Below are positions 1 through 5,462 of a DNA stretch of 7,081 bases, piece after piece; the first letter of the stretch is position 1; the number at the start of each line of letters is the position of its first letter. The notes under the pieces are model-generated. The model had not been told where the DNA came from. It ran no database searches and was given only the letters and a program-made list of their open reading frames with translations. Origin of the DNA: Defluviitaleaceae bacterium (GTDB lineage Bacteria; Bacillota; Clostridia; Lachnospirales; UBA5962); assembly GCA_009780765.1 (NCBI GenBank), contig WQZK01000092.1:1-7081 (forward strand). The letters are read 5' to 3'. The position numbers and the translations under genes are program-made.

Positions 1-1
1 A

Positions 2-562
2 GAGGGCAGGGGACTTAACCTAACATTTGAAGTGATTGATGGCATCTTAAACCACCGCACCGTATGTAAACCGGCTACCCCAGAAGGCAGCGTTGTTCAA
101 ATTTCAGACAAAATAGCATATATGAACCACGATGTAGACGATGCAATGCGCGCAAAAATTTTATCCTCAAATGACTTGCCGCCCTTTGTAAAAAAGCTTG
201 GTTCAAACCCATCCGAGCGTATAGACTTTTTGGTAAAAAATTTAATAAAAAATAGCTTAAATACACCAGAAATCACCTTATCTTCCGACGTTACAGAGAT
301 AATGCACGAATTCAGAATCTTTCTTCGGGAAAGCGTATATTCCAACCAGCTTGTACATCAAAAAGAACGTTTAAAAATAAGTAAAATGCTGCAATTGATA
401 TTTCACCACTATGTAGCCTACCCGGAAAAACTGCCGGAAGAATATCGTACAGCAGAAAACAAAACCCAAACCATTGCAGACTACCTGGCAGGAATGACAG
501 ACCGCTTTGCCATGAAACAGTTTAACGATATTTTTATGCCTTCTGCCTGGGAGGCGCAATAG
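2..562 (+). CDS. dgt: dGTPase, C-terminal part (5' end outside window)
   Basis: This is the last 186 codons of a deoxyguanosinetriphosphate triphosphohydrolase-like protein, a cytosolic HD-domain enzyme that splits dGTP (or other dNTPs) into the nucleoside and triphosphate. The reading frame is open from base 2, so the gene begins before the window; the GTG at 32 is internal. Recognisable family stretches are GLNLTFEVIDGILNH near the left edge, EGSVVQISDKIAYMNHDVDD (the DKIAY.NHD.DDA block carries the last conserved HD-domain aspartate) and the SERIDFLVKNLI segment. The tail, ending in FMPSAWEAQ, is the usual helical C-terminus. In many Clostridia dgt is followed by dnaG and rpoD; here an unrelated regulator follows after 174 bases. 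The family call is firm; the nucleotide specificity cannot be read from the sequence. Confidence 0.9.
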   Translation, partial: EGRGLNLTFEVIDGILNHRTVCKPATPEGSVVQISDKIAYMNHDVDDAMRAKILSSNDLPPFVKKLGSNPSERIDFLVKNLIKNSLNTPEITLSSDVTEIMHEFRIFLRESVYSNQLVHQKERLKISKMLQLIFHHYVAYPEKLPEEYRTAENKTQTIADYLAGMTDRFAMKQFNDIFMPSAWEAQ

Positions 563-565
563 GTT

Positions 566-604
566 AGTTTTTAAGCCCAAAAATTTGTTCTTATAAAAAC
601 TTTT
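566..604 (+). terminator. weak A/T-rich hairpin after dgt
   Basis: AGTTTTTA (566-573) and TAAAAACT (594-601) are perfect inverted arms around a 20-base loop, followed by a short T run, just after the dgt stop. The stem has only two G-C pairs and overlaps the next promoter, so termination would be weak at best. Confidence 0.25.
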
Positions 605-614
605 ATGATATAAT
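585..614 (+). promoter_or_regulatory. extended -10 promoter for the regulator-peptide cassette
   Basis: TTGTTC (585-590) and a perfect TATAAT (609-614) are 18 bases apart, and a TG one base before the -10 box (606-607) makes it an extended -10. A second TATAAT lies at 618-623. Transcription from about 621 would give a leader of roughly 115 bases before the start at 737. This suggests the cassette is transcribed independently of dgt. Confidence 0.6.
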
Positions 615-724
615 TAATATAATAATATAGACAAATCGAGTTTTTTAATTTAATATGTATGTACATTTATTTTGATACATGTAATGTTTCCGAAATAAAA
701 TCCCACAAAATAGTAACTTTCAGT

Positions 725-729
725 GAGGT
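725..729 (+). promoter_or_regulatory. ribosome binding site fixing the regulator start
   Basis: GAGGT lies 7 bases before the ATG at 737. The upstream in-frame ATG at 659 has no such site and would add 26 residues that do not belong to the HTH fold, so 737 is preferred. Confidence 0.7.
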
Positions 730-736
730 AGTGTAT

Positions 737-2026
737 ATGCAAACGGATAAAACTTTGCACCTTGGCCAAAAGCTTAGATTAATAAGAGAAGCCAAGGGGA
801 TGACGCTAAAAGATGTAGCCGCCGCCGCACGGTACGCTTTTTCTACTATTGGCCAAGTTGAACGAGGAGAAGCAAACTGTGAATCCGATATGTTAAGGAT
901 GATAAGGGTTGCTTTAGATATAGAAAACCTGCCATTGCTTGAAGCAGAGCGTAAAACGTTTAAAGGTAGGCTACTTACATTTTATGATCTTATTTTAGAA
1001 CGTAAAATTAAAGAAGCAACAGAAGTGCAGGAAAAACTATCTGGCATTGAATTTTTGCAATTTGAGCAAGAGCTAAACACATACTACAAACTGTTTAAAT
1101 CTCGACTACTGATATTAAAAGGCAAATTTGATGAAGCGGTCGAAATTTTAAAAGCTGTAGAGATAAGCTTACATATAGTAGATGACGAAATTACTTGCTA
1201 CTATTATTGCAGTATGGGTGTACTGAACTGTTTTATTTCAAAATATGATATGGCTATGGAATTTTTTCTTAAAGCTAATAAGCTGATGCGGCCTAGCTAT
1301 AAAGGACATGCCGTGTTGCACTATAATACAGCACTCTGTTTAATGAGGCTCGGATATCTTTTTCACGCTATCAAATCTTTAGAAAAATGGCATGAAATAT
1401 TTTCGAATGAAAAAGCCTATGAGAGTATAAGGATGCTAGTAGATAGTATGCTTGCTAGAAATTATATACGCTTTAATTATTTGCAAGATGCAAAAGCGCT
1501 TTTGGAAAAATGCCTTGCAAAAGTCGAGTTTTTTAATAACAAACAAGACATAGGTGGTGTTTTTTATGATTATGGACTTATGTATAAAACTGCTGGTGAT
1601 TGCAACAGTGCTATAGAGTATTTAAATAAGGCACTAGATAGTTTTGAGGAAGGCGATTTGAATTACATGGAGGCCTTATATTTAAAGACACTATGTTATA
1701 TAGATATGAAGTATGATACTCTATGTATAGAATTTGCAGCAACAGGGAAGAGACTAGCAGAAGGAAATGAAATGTACACCATTCTTTTTGAATCCGCGGG
1801 GCATCTCGCATCTCTAAACAATAGTAAGTCTACTCAATATATAGAAGGTGTAACAATACCATATTTATTAGGTACCTCTTTATTTACTGCTGCGTTAGTA
1901 TATAGTGAGGCACTTCGAGAGTTTTTCGAAAATAAAGGTAATAGATTTATAAAAAAAGCACTACAAATGTCAGAAGTTTCTCGTAGCATTTATAAAAGAA
2001 GACAGGAAGGGAGTTATTTGGAATGA
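737..2026 (+). CDS. HTH-TPR transcriptional regulator, RRNPP-type peptide sensor
   Basis: This 429-residue protein has an N-terminal XRE/HTH_3 DNA-binding domain (about residues 8-66; LGQKLRLIREAKGMTLKDVA, then STIGQVERGE as the recognition helix region) and a long all-helical C-terminal part (about 75-420) of degenerate TPR repeats. The clearest repeat-like segments are FDEAVEILKA, YDMAMEFFLKANKL, YNTALCLMRLGYLFHAIKSL, YLQDAKALLEKCL and AGDCNSAIEYLNKALDSF. An HTH domain followed by about five or more TPR-like units in a 400-450 residue cytosolic protein is the hallmark of NprR, PlcR, Rgg and the clostridial Qsr regulators, whose TPR groove binds a re-imported peptide pheromone. The next gene, overlapping by ATGA, encodes a tiny secreted peptide, which supports that reading. 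The target genes are unknown; autoregulation of the cassette is likely by analogy. The fold is near certain, the ligand is inferred. Confidence 0.85.
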   Translation: MQTDKTLHLGQKLRLIREAKGMTLKDVAAAARYAFSTIGQVERGEANCESDMLRMIRVALDIENLPLLEAERKTFKGRLLTFYDLILERKIKEATEVQEKLSGIEFLQFEQELNTYYKLFKSRLLILKGKFDEAVEILKAVEISLHIVDDEITCYYYCSMGVLNCFISKYDMAMEFFLKANKLMRPSYKGHAVLHYNTALCLMRLGYLFHAIKSLEKWHEIFSNEKAYESIRMLVDSMLARNYIRFNYLQDAKALLEKCLAKVEFFNNKQDIGGVFYDYGLMYKTAGDCNSAIEYLNKALDSFEEGDLNYMEALYLKTLCYIDMKYDTLCIEFAATGKRLAEGNEMYTILFESAGHLASLNNSKSTQYIEGVTIPYLLGTSLFTAALVYSEALREFFENKGNRFIKKALQMSEVSRSIYKRRQEGSYLE

Positions 2027-2190
2027 AAAAACAACTTATAAGCATTATGTTAACACTGATTATTGTATTTGGCCTTGGTGTTACTGTTTATATTAGTAGG
2101 GGTGACGGTTCAATTAACTATCCTCGTAGCATTCCCCCATATATCGGGCACAGTTATGCCAGAGGAGGGGACGGCCCAATTTTTCCATAG
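2023..2190 (+). CDS. small secreted peptide, candidate pheromone precursor of the adjacent regulator
   Basis: This 55-codon ORF starts at an ATG overlapping the regulator stop (ATGA, 2023-2026), with a strong purine-rich ribosome site GGAAGGGAG (2005-2013) 9 bases upstream, so the two genes should be translationally coupled. The product has a lysine-containing start (MKKQ), a hydrophobic core at about residues 5-24 (LISIMLTLIIVFGLGVTVYI) and a short polar tail rich in Gly, Pro and Arg that ends ARGGDGPIFP. That is the layout of Phr, NprX, PapR and clostridial Qsp precursors: Sec signal plus a C-terminal segment from which a 5-10 residue signal is cut. The motif RGDG at residues 26-29 recurs as RGGDG at 47-51. 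I know no specific homologue. It could be another short membrane peptide, but the coupling to an HTH-TPR gene makes a pheromone the best guess. Confidence 0.75.
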   Translation: MKKQLISIMLTLIIVFGLGVTVYISRGDGSINYPRSIPPYIGHSYARGGDGPIFP

Positions 2191-2206
2191 CATTGCATAA
2201 ACACAA

Positions 2207-2268
2207 AAACCCCCTAGCAAAACATTCTTAGGTTTTCATTGAAAACATTCAGAACAACTAGAGGGTTT
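2207..2268. repeat. two-tier hairpin between the peptide gene and the antitoxin remnant
   Basis: AAACCCCCTAG (2207-2217) pairs with CTAGAGGGTTT (2258-2268) with one mismatch. Inside, GTTTTC-ATT-GAAAAC (2232-2246) is a perfect small hairpin. The 9-mer AAAACATTC is also directly repeated (2219-2227 and 2242-2250). There is no T tract on the plus strand, but on the minus strand the outer stem is followed by TTTTTGTGTTT. It may be a terminator relic, a mobile-element end, or a leader that masks the GAGGG ribosome site (2261-2265) of the next ORF. Confidence 0.5.
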
Positions 2269-2272
2269 AAAT

Positions 2273-2371
2273 ATGAGAAAATTAGAGGTGGGTGGGTTAG
2301 GAGATTTCGCTTATGGTAGGATTGACACAGAACTAAAAAGGGACGGTATTCTTTTATATGAACGAGGTTGA
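2273..2371 (+). pseudogene. MntA-type nucleotidyltransferase antitoxin, 3' remnant
   Basis: A 32-codon ORF starts at ATG 2273, with GAGGG (2261-2265) 7 bases upstream. Its C-terminal half, ending in ELKRDGILLYERG, matches the typical end of small MNT-domain nucleotidyltransferases (pattern I..DGI.LYE). The catalytic N-terminal part with the GS...D.D motif is absent, so about 70-100 residues are missing. It overlaps the HepT-like gene by 14 bases, the arrangement usual for intact mntA-hepT pairs, in which the antitoxin precedes and AMPylates the toxin. I read it as the truncated remains of the antitoxin gene, fused at its left to unrelated DNA. The remnant is short, so the assignment leans on its position next to hepT. 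Confidence 0.5.
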
Positions 2372-2668
2372 TTTAGAGAGAATTAAGAAAATAAGGATAC
2401 ATTGCACAAATATTCAAAAAACTATCCAAAACCTTGCGGTTGATTATTTTAAGTCTGCAAATGGCGTTGACGCAAGAGATGTTTGTGCTTTTAGACTGTT
2501 TCAAATAGGCGAACATTCTCATAAACTAAGCGACGAATTAAAAACCCGGTATCCCGATTTTGCTTGGAGCGCGGTTTACCGCTTTAGAAATGTGCTCGGA
2601 CGATAGTTGAAATTATTGCCGATACGCATCACAATGCAGTACCGCGTCTTGATGAATTCAACTGGTAA
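2358..2668 (+). pseudogene. HepT-like (DUF86) toxin gene, frameshifted
   Basis: The first 82 codons (2358-2606) are a good HepT/DUF86 N-terminus: LERIKKIRIHCTNIQKTI, then VCAFRLFQIGEHSHKLSDEL, then YPDFAWSAVYRFRNVL. In active HepT RNases the RN is followed at once by the catalytic His (R..N...H, often H.Y). Here the frame instead runs to a TAG at 2604-2606 and no His follows. In the next frame the family-like tail resumes (TIVEIIADTHHNAVPRLDEF, ending at TAA 2666-2668). A small deletion at about 2594-2604 that removed the catalytic His region and shifted the frame explains both. Together with the truncated antitoxin gene just upstream, this marks a dead MntA-HepT toxin-antitoxin module. Confidence 0.75.
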
Positions 2669-2705
2669 CGAACCCTAGTAGAATAATCCGCTACCAGCTG
2701 AACTC
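2654..2705 (-). repeat. imperfect inverted repeat that folds only as minus-strand RNA
   Basis: GAATTCAACTGGTAACGAA (2654-2672) and TCCGCTACCAGCTGAACTC (2687-2705) are inverted arms around 14 bases, with 15 of 19 Watson-Crick pairs. All four exceptions are A opposite C on the plus strand, so they become G-U wobbles in minus-strand RNA, giving an uninterrupted 19-pair stem in that direction only. A minus-strand promoter-like sequence lies about 30 bases upstream of it (2761-2732). The left arm includes the end of the hepT pseudogene. Confidence 0.45.
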
Positions 2706-2731
2706 GCAACATGCTTTATTAAAGCAAGCAC

Positions 2732-2761
2732 ATTATAACTGATTTGTGTAGACAAATGCAA
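2732..2761 (-). promoter_or_regulatory. minus-strand promoter-like sequence
   Basis: On the minus strand TTGCAT (2761-2756) and a perfect TATAAT (2737-2732) are 18 bases apart. The spacer and -35 edge contain ATTTGT-gtag-ACAAAT (2742-2757), a perfect 6-bp dyad that could be an operator. It points toward the inverted repeat at 2654-2705 and antisense to hepT; I see no convincing minus-strand gene there. AT-rich DNA gives such matches by chance. The rest of the 291-base gap between hepT and the next gene (2669-2959) holds no ORF I can support. Confidence 0.35.
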
Positions 2762-2896
2762 TCCAAATAGTTGCGAAATATTCACCTAAAATGTCAATTT
2801 ACATGCAATCTATTTCTAATACAAAGGAAGTTAATTTGGATTTCCTAAAAGAATGTTCCATCTATACCCAAAAAATCAATTGGTTCAAAATGAGCA

Positions 2897-2954
2897 GCAC
2901 CCCTTTAGTTAGACATTCATGTATAATTTAACAAATGTCAAACTAAAGGGGTGC
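2897..2954. repeat. 21-bp near-perfect inverted repeat, probable IS ends
   Basis: GCACCCCTTTAGTTAGACATT (2897-2917) and its inverse at 2934-2954 match at 20 of 21 positions around a 16-base AT-rich loop containing TATAAT (2922-2927). The arms face each other as ...GACA / TGTC..., so each looks like the outer tip of an IS3-type element (which begin TG and end CA), as if the right end of one copy abuts the left end of another. A cruciform or hairpin regulator is the alternative reading. Confidence 0.55.
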
Positions 2955-2986
2955 AACTAATGTCAGGAAAAAAGCGTTATCAGCGC
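2936..2986 (+). mobile_element. possible IS3-family left-end remnant
   Basis: From the TG at 2936 the sequence reads as inverted repeat, then AAAGGGG ribosome site, then ATG and the codons for MSGKKRYQR. This resembles the left tip and the first codons of an IS3-family orfA (basic KK/R-rich start immediately after the terminal repeat). No further transposase sequence follows; after about codon 9 the frame runs into a different, membrane-protein gene. The remnant is only about 50 bases, so the family assignment is tentative. Confidence 0.35.
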
Positions 2987-3382
2987 AGTATTTATAGTAT
3001 TGGGGGCATGAAGTTGAGTTTAAGAAGAAAAATTATAGTGGTATTTTTATGCGTGTTTATTCCCTTAATCGTAATTTTTTGCAGAGTTTCAATATGGCTG
3101 ACCACCCCTTACATAAATGGGTTTGTTGGAACAATTGGAATCATGCGATTGGAACTGACCAGGAATGATTATATTGAAATTGGCACTGACCCGATATTGG
3201 TTTTAGTTAGAAATGACCGTTTTATGGACACTCAAATTATACGTGACGATTTTTTCGATTCGTACTTTGATGAACGAATCGAAGATTGGTATGGAATAAG
3301 AAATGATAATAGATACCGTATTGGTAGATGGACTCCATTTACACGACGATATGGTCTAATTAGAGTTGAAAAAATGCATTGA
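2960..3382 (+). CDS. small single-pass membrane protein, unknown function
   Basis: This is 140 residues from ATG 2960, chosen because AAAGGGG (2945-2951) lies 8 bases upstream. The in-frame ATG at 3008 would remove 16 residues, but its only purine run (GGGGG, 3002-3006) is too close. After a basic start there is one hydrophobic segment at about residues 24-46 (IIVVFLCVFIPLIVIF within it), so the protein is probably anchored in the membrane, with the charged C-terminal 90 residues (many Asp, Arg, Tyr; FDERIEDWYGIRNDNRYRIG) on the outside. I do not recognise the family. Residues 1-9 look derived from the adjacent IS-like end, so the original protein may have begun at MKLSLRRK (3008). It converges on the anti-sigma gene with 56 bases between stops. 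It could be intact or a hijacked fragment. Confidence 0.55.
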   Translation: MSGKKRYQRSIYSIGGMKLSLRRKIIVVFLCVFIPLIVIFCRVSIWLTTPYINGFVGTIGIMRLELTRNDYIEIGTDPILVLVRNDRFMDTQIIRDDFFDSYFDERIEDWYGIRNDNRYRIGRWTPFTRRYGLIRVEKMH

Positions 3383-3416
3383 GTATTGTTCCACTAATAT
3401 GCATTTTCTACTTCAA
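3366..3416. terminator. hairpin between convergent genes
   Basis: AAAATGCAT (3371-3379) and ATGCATTTT (3399-3407) are perfect arms, and GTTGAA/TTCAAC extend them past a 4-base bulge (3366-3371 and 3412-3417). On the minus strand the stem is followed by TTTTTT, so it could end the sigma/anti-sigma transcript; it overlaps the stop codon of the plus-strand gene. The core is A/T-rich and the loop is 19 bases, so it would be a modest terminator. Confidence 0.4.
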
Positions 3417-3438
3417 CACCGTTATATTCAGTCATACT

Positions 3439-4842
3439 TTATCGTTCTATCAAATGTTCATCATCAAGAATGGTGATAGAGAATATTTGCGAAATATCAA
3501 AATAGAAGCTATTGAAGTTACTTATTCCACCATCGCTTCCAAACATGACAGAATCGGGAAACAATTCTACAGTGGTGCCATCTTTAAGCGTTATAAACGG
3601 GTCGCCAAAGTCCATTACATAACCTCTCATTCTTCTTACAAACTCGAGAGAATCCATTTCATTTGTTGCAAAAAAGCGAATTGAAGTAGTCATTGGTGAA
3701 ATTGTTATATCAGCTTGGTTAAAATATTGTGAATTTTGAATTTCTAACATCGCCGATACCTTTTCAGCTTGTGCAGCAATAGAAATGTCAAATTCCCAAG
3801 GACCAGGAACCACTGCATCAACCACCATTCCTGCAAAAGCTAAAGTTATTTCATCAAGCCTATCAGCAGAACCAATATCAAAAACATACTCTGTATAATC
3901 ACCACGCCGAATACTAAATATAGACCATATCGGCTCATCGTTTTCATCCAGCAAATTCAGATGACCAAAATTTGAATCAAGATTCCATGTTTCTGTCCTT
4001 CTTATTTGAATGTGCAAAAATTCGTTATTCAACCCAATGTTGGTAATTACAGCCCAATCAGCGTTTGGGAGCGTTTCTTCTATTTCGTTTATGTGCAAGA
4101 AAAGTTGAGGTTCTTCCTCCAGCCCGATCCTAGCGGTGGTTCCGCCATCAACAATCAATCCCTTTGAAGCTGCTTCTTCCCATTCAGCACGAACAATCAT
4201 ATCCCTTTGTCGTGCGTGCAAAGATAATGGAAATGCAATAGGCTCAAATATAACATTTCTAGCACCTAACAAGAGATCGTTGATGGTAAAAGCCATGTTT
4301 GTGTCTAGTGGAATTTGATAATCAATTCTAATGCTTACCAATGCTGTTCTTGTCGCTTCACTATAAATAATAGGGGTAACGATATAAGCATGGTAATATC
4401 TATTTTCAAATACCAGTCCCAAGTTGTTTGATAGCCTATTCTCTTGCAAATCTGCAATTTCTAACATTGCGTATGCTTGCAACCCATCTGTGTATACAGA
4501 AATTACGGTAATTTCAATTCCTTCTCGCACAACCGTTTTGCCTACATCAAACCTATTGGTGACATTTGCATTGTTGAAAAAGGAGTTAAAAATATGTCCA
4601 AGGTCAAGGTATGTTACGGCTGCAAATACTGCTGTAGATGTCATCAGTATCAGTATTGCTGCGGCATACGGCAAAAACGCTTTCCTAAAGGGCCTCTTTG
4701 TCTTTTCCACTTTGCGGCTTGCTTCTTCCATAAATCGGGCCTTAATGTTCGCATGGTTTTTATCAGAAAAAGTAGGTGTATAAGCTAGTAATTCGTCAAG
4801 CTGTTGTTCCGATAATTCAGAAATTAAATTTTTTTTAGCCAT
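3439..4842 (-). CDS. membrane-anchored anti-sigma factor (DUF4179-like)
   Basis: This 467-residue protein has a short cytosolic N-terminus of about 55 residues, one transmembrane helix at about 57-78 (AFLPYAAAILILMTSTAVFA) and a large extracytoplasmic part. The N-terminal segment would bind the sigma factor; its sequence is divergent and has no HxxxCxxC zinc motif, so it is not a ZAS-type domain. The region just after the helix, with VISVYTDGLQAYAMLEIAD, resembles DUF4179 proteins that accompany clostridial ECF sigma factors; the rest (about 180-460) is beta-rich with no family I can name. Start ATG 4842 has AGGAGG (4856-4851) 8 bases upstream and overlaps the sigma gene by 8 bases, implying co-translation in fixed ratio. 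Its proposed job is to sequester the sigma factor until an outside cue is sensed. The cue is unknown. Confidence 0.75.
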   Translation of the reverse strand: MAKKNLISELSEQQLDELLAYTPTFSDKNHANIKARFMEEASRKVEKTKRPFRKAFLPYAAAILILMTSTAVFAAVTYLDLGHIFNSFFNNANVTNRFDVGKTVVREGIEITVISVYTDGLQAYAMLEIADLQENRLSNNLGLVFENRYYHAYIVTPIIYSEATRTALVSIRIDYQIPLDTNMAFTINDLLLGARNVIFEPIAFPLSLHARQRDMIVRAEWEEAASKGLIVDGGTTARIGLEEEPQLFLHINEIEETLPNADWAVITNIGLNNEFLHIQIRRTETWNLDSNFGHLNLLDENDEPIWSIFSIRRGDYTEYVFDIGSADRLDEITLAFAGMVVDAVVPGPWEFDISIAAQAEKVSAMLEIQNSQYFNQADITISPMTTSIRFFATNEMDSLEFVRRMRGYVMDFGDPFITLKDGTTVELFPDSVMFGSDGGISNFNSFYFDISQIFSITILDDEHLIER

Positions 4843-5386
4843 AGTAACTTCCTCCTTCTAATTTTTTTCGTAGCTTTACCTTGCTTTGATACAGCCTGTT
4901 TTCAACTTCTTTTATAGACATAGAAATGCTTTCCGCAATTCTTCTAGGTTTTTCGTCGAAAAAATATCGGCGCATAAGGATTTCCTTATTGGGTTCGGCT
5001 AAAGTTTGGATAGCATCATAGAGTTCTTGACTCATATCCTTTTCTACGATGTAGTCAAACAAATCATCATCTGTTGATTGGATTGCTTCGTTAAGTTCGA
5101 TAATTTTTACTCTGGTCAGTTTCTTGTATGTGTTTAATGCCCTGCTCTTTGCGATAACGGCTACGTATGATTTCAACGTACCTTTTTGCTGATTAAACGC
5201 TTGGGGATTTTTCCAAAGTTGGATAAAAACATCGCTTATGCACTCCTCTATATCTTGGACTGTTCCTACTTTGCCTAAAATACCGCCAACTATCACCCAA
5301 AGAAGTTTGTTGTAAGCATCCATTAGGTACAAATAAGCATCTTGCTCTCTATTTAGAAGTTTTGGAATCAACTCATCATCTTTCAA
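4835..5386 (-). CDS. ECF-type RNA polymerase sigma factor
   Basis: This 183-residue sigma-70 family protein has only regions 2 and 4. Region 2 spans about residues 10-90; DIEECISDVFIQLWKNPQAF is the core-binding and -10 recognition helix area. Region 4 spans about 122-177; LAEPNKEILMRRYFFDEKPR and then the helix-turn-helix IAESISMSIKEVENRLYQSK contact the -35 element. I place the start at TTG 5386, because GGAGGT (5399-5394) lies 7 bases upstream. The in-frame GTG at 5395 overlaps that ribosome site and cannot use it; it would only add three residues. The gene sits behind two tiny ORFs and ahead of a membrane anti-sigma gene, the usual partner arrangement. Many such operons are autoregulated, but the promoter seen here looks housekeeping-type. 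Confidence 0.85.
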   Translation of the reverse strand: MKDDELIPKLLNREQDAYLYLMDAYNKLLWVIVGGILGKVGTVQDIEECISDVFIQLWKNPQAFNQQKGTLKSYVAVIAKSRALNTYKKLTRVKIIELNEAIQSTDDDLFDYIVEKDMSQELYDAIQTLAEPNKEILMRRYFFDEKPRRIAESISMSIKEVENRLYQSKVKLRKKLEGGSYYG

Positions 5387-5462
5387 AAAAATCACCTCCG
5401 ATTACACTTTCCCCCATTGTTTCCCAAATGTACCATGCCGCATATTGTGCCGCTTCATCCAT
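5376..5462 (-). CDS. 28-codon ORF linking the leader peptide to the sigma gene
   Basis: ATG 5462 lies inside the last codons of the upstream 28-codon ORF (TATGGATGA), and this ORF ends at TGA 5376, ten bases inside the sigma gene. The product starts MDEAAQYAAWYIWE and ends GGDFFER; it is aromatic and amphipathic, with no signal sequence. There is no good ribosome site of its own, so it would depend on coupling or on frameshifting. Joined to the upstream ORF it would make one secreted-looking protein of about 54 residues, so a single-base indel may have split one gene. Whether it is translated is uncertain. Confidence 0.4.
   Translation of the reverse strand: MDEAAQYAAWYIWETMGESVIGGDFFER

Noticed and set aside
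659..736. Upstream ATG at 659 adding 26 residues to the HTH-TPR regulator
   Set aside because: It has no ribosome site, while the ATG at 737 has GAGGT at ideal spacing and gives the normal HTH N-terminus.
2654..2705. tRNA-like look of the minus strand (GTTCAGCTGGTAGCG ... GGGTTCG)
   Set aside because: It resembles D-arm and T-arm motifs, but there is no acceptor stem, no proper anticodon arm and too few bases for a cloverleaf.
3379..3684. Plus-strand 101-codon ORF
   Set aside because: It lies mostly antisense to the 3' end of the anti-sigma gene, begins at a non-ATG codon without a ribosome site and has no recognisable protein features.
4424..4788. Plus-strand ORFs of 119 and 103 codons over the anti-sigma N-terminus
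   Set aside because: They are antisense shadows of a well-supported coding sequence and carry implausible Cys-rich or low-complexity compositions.
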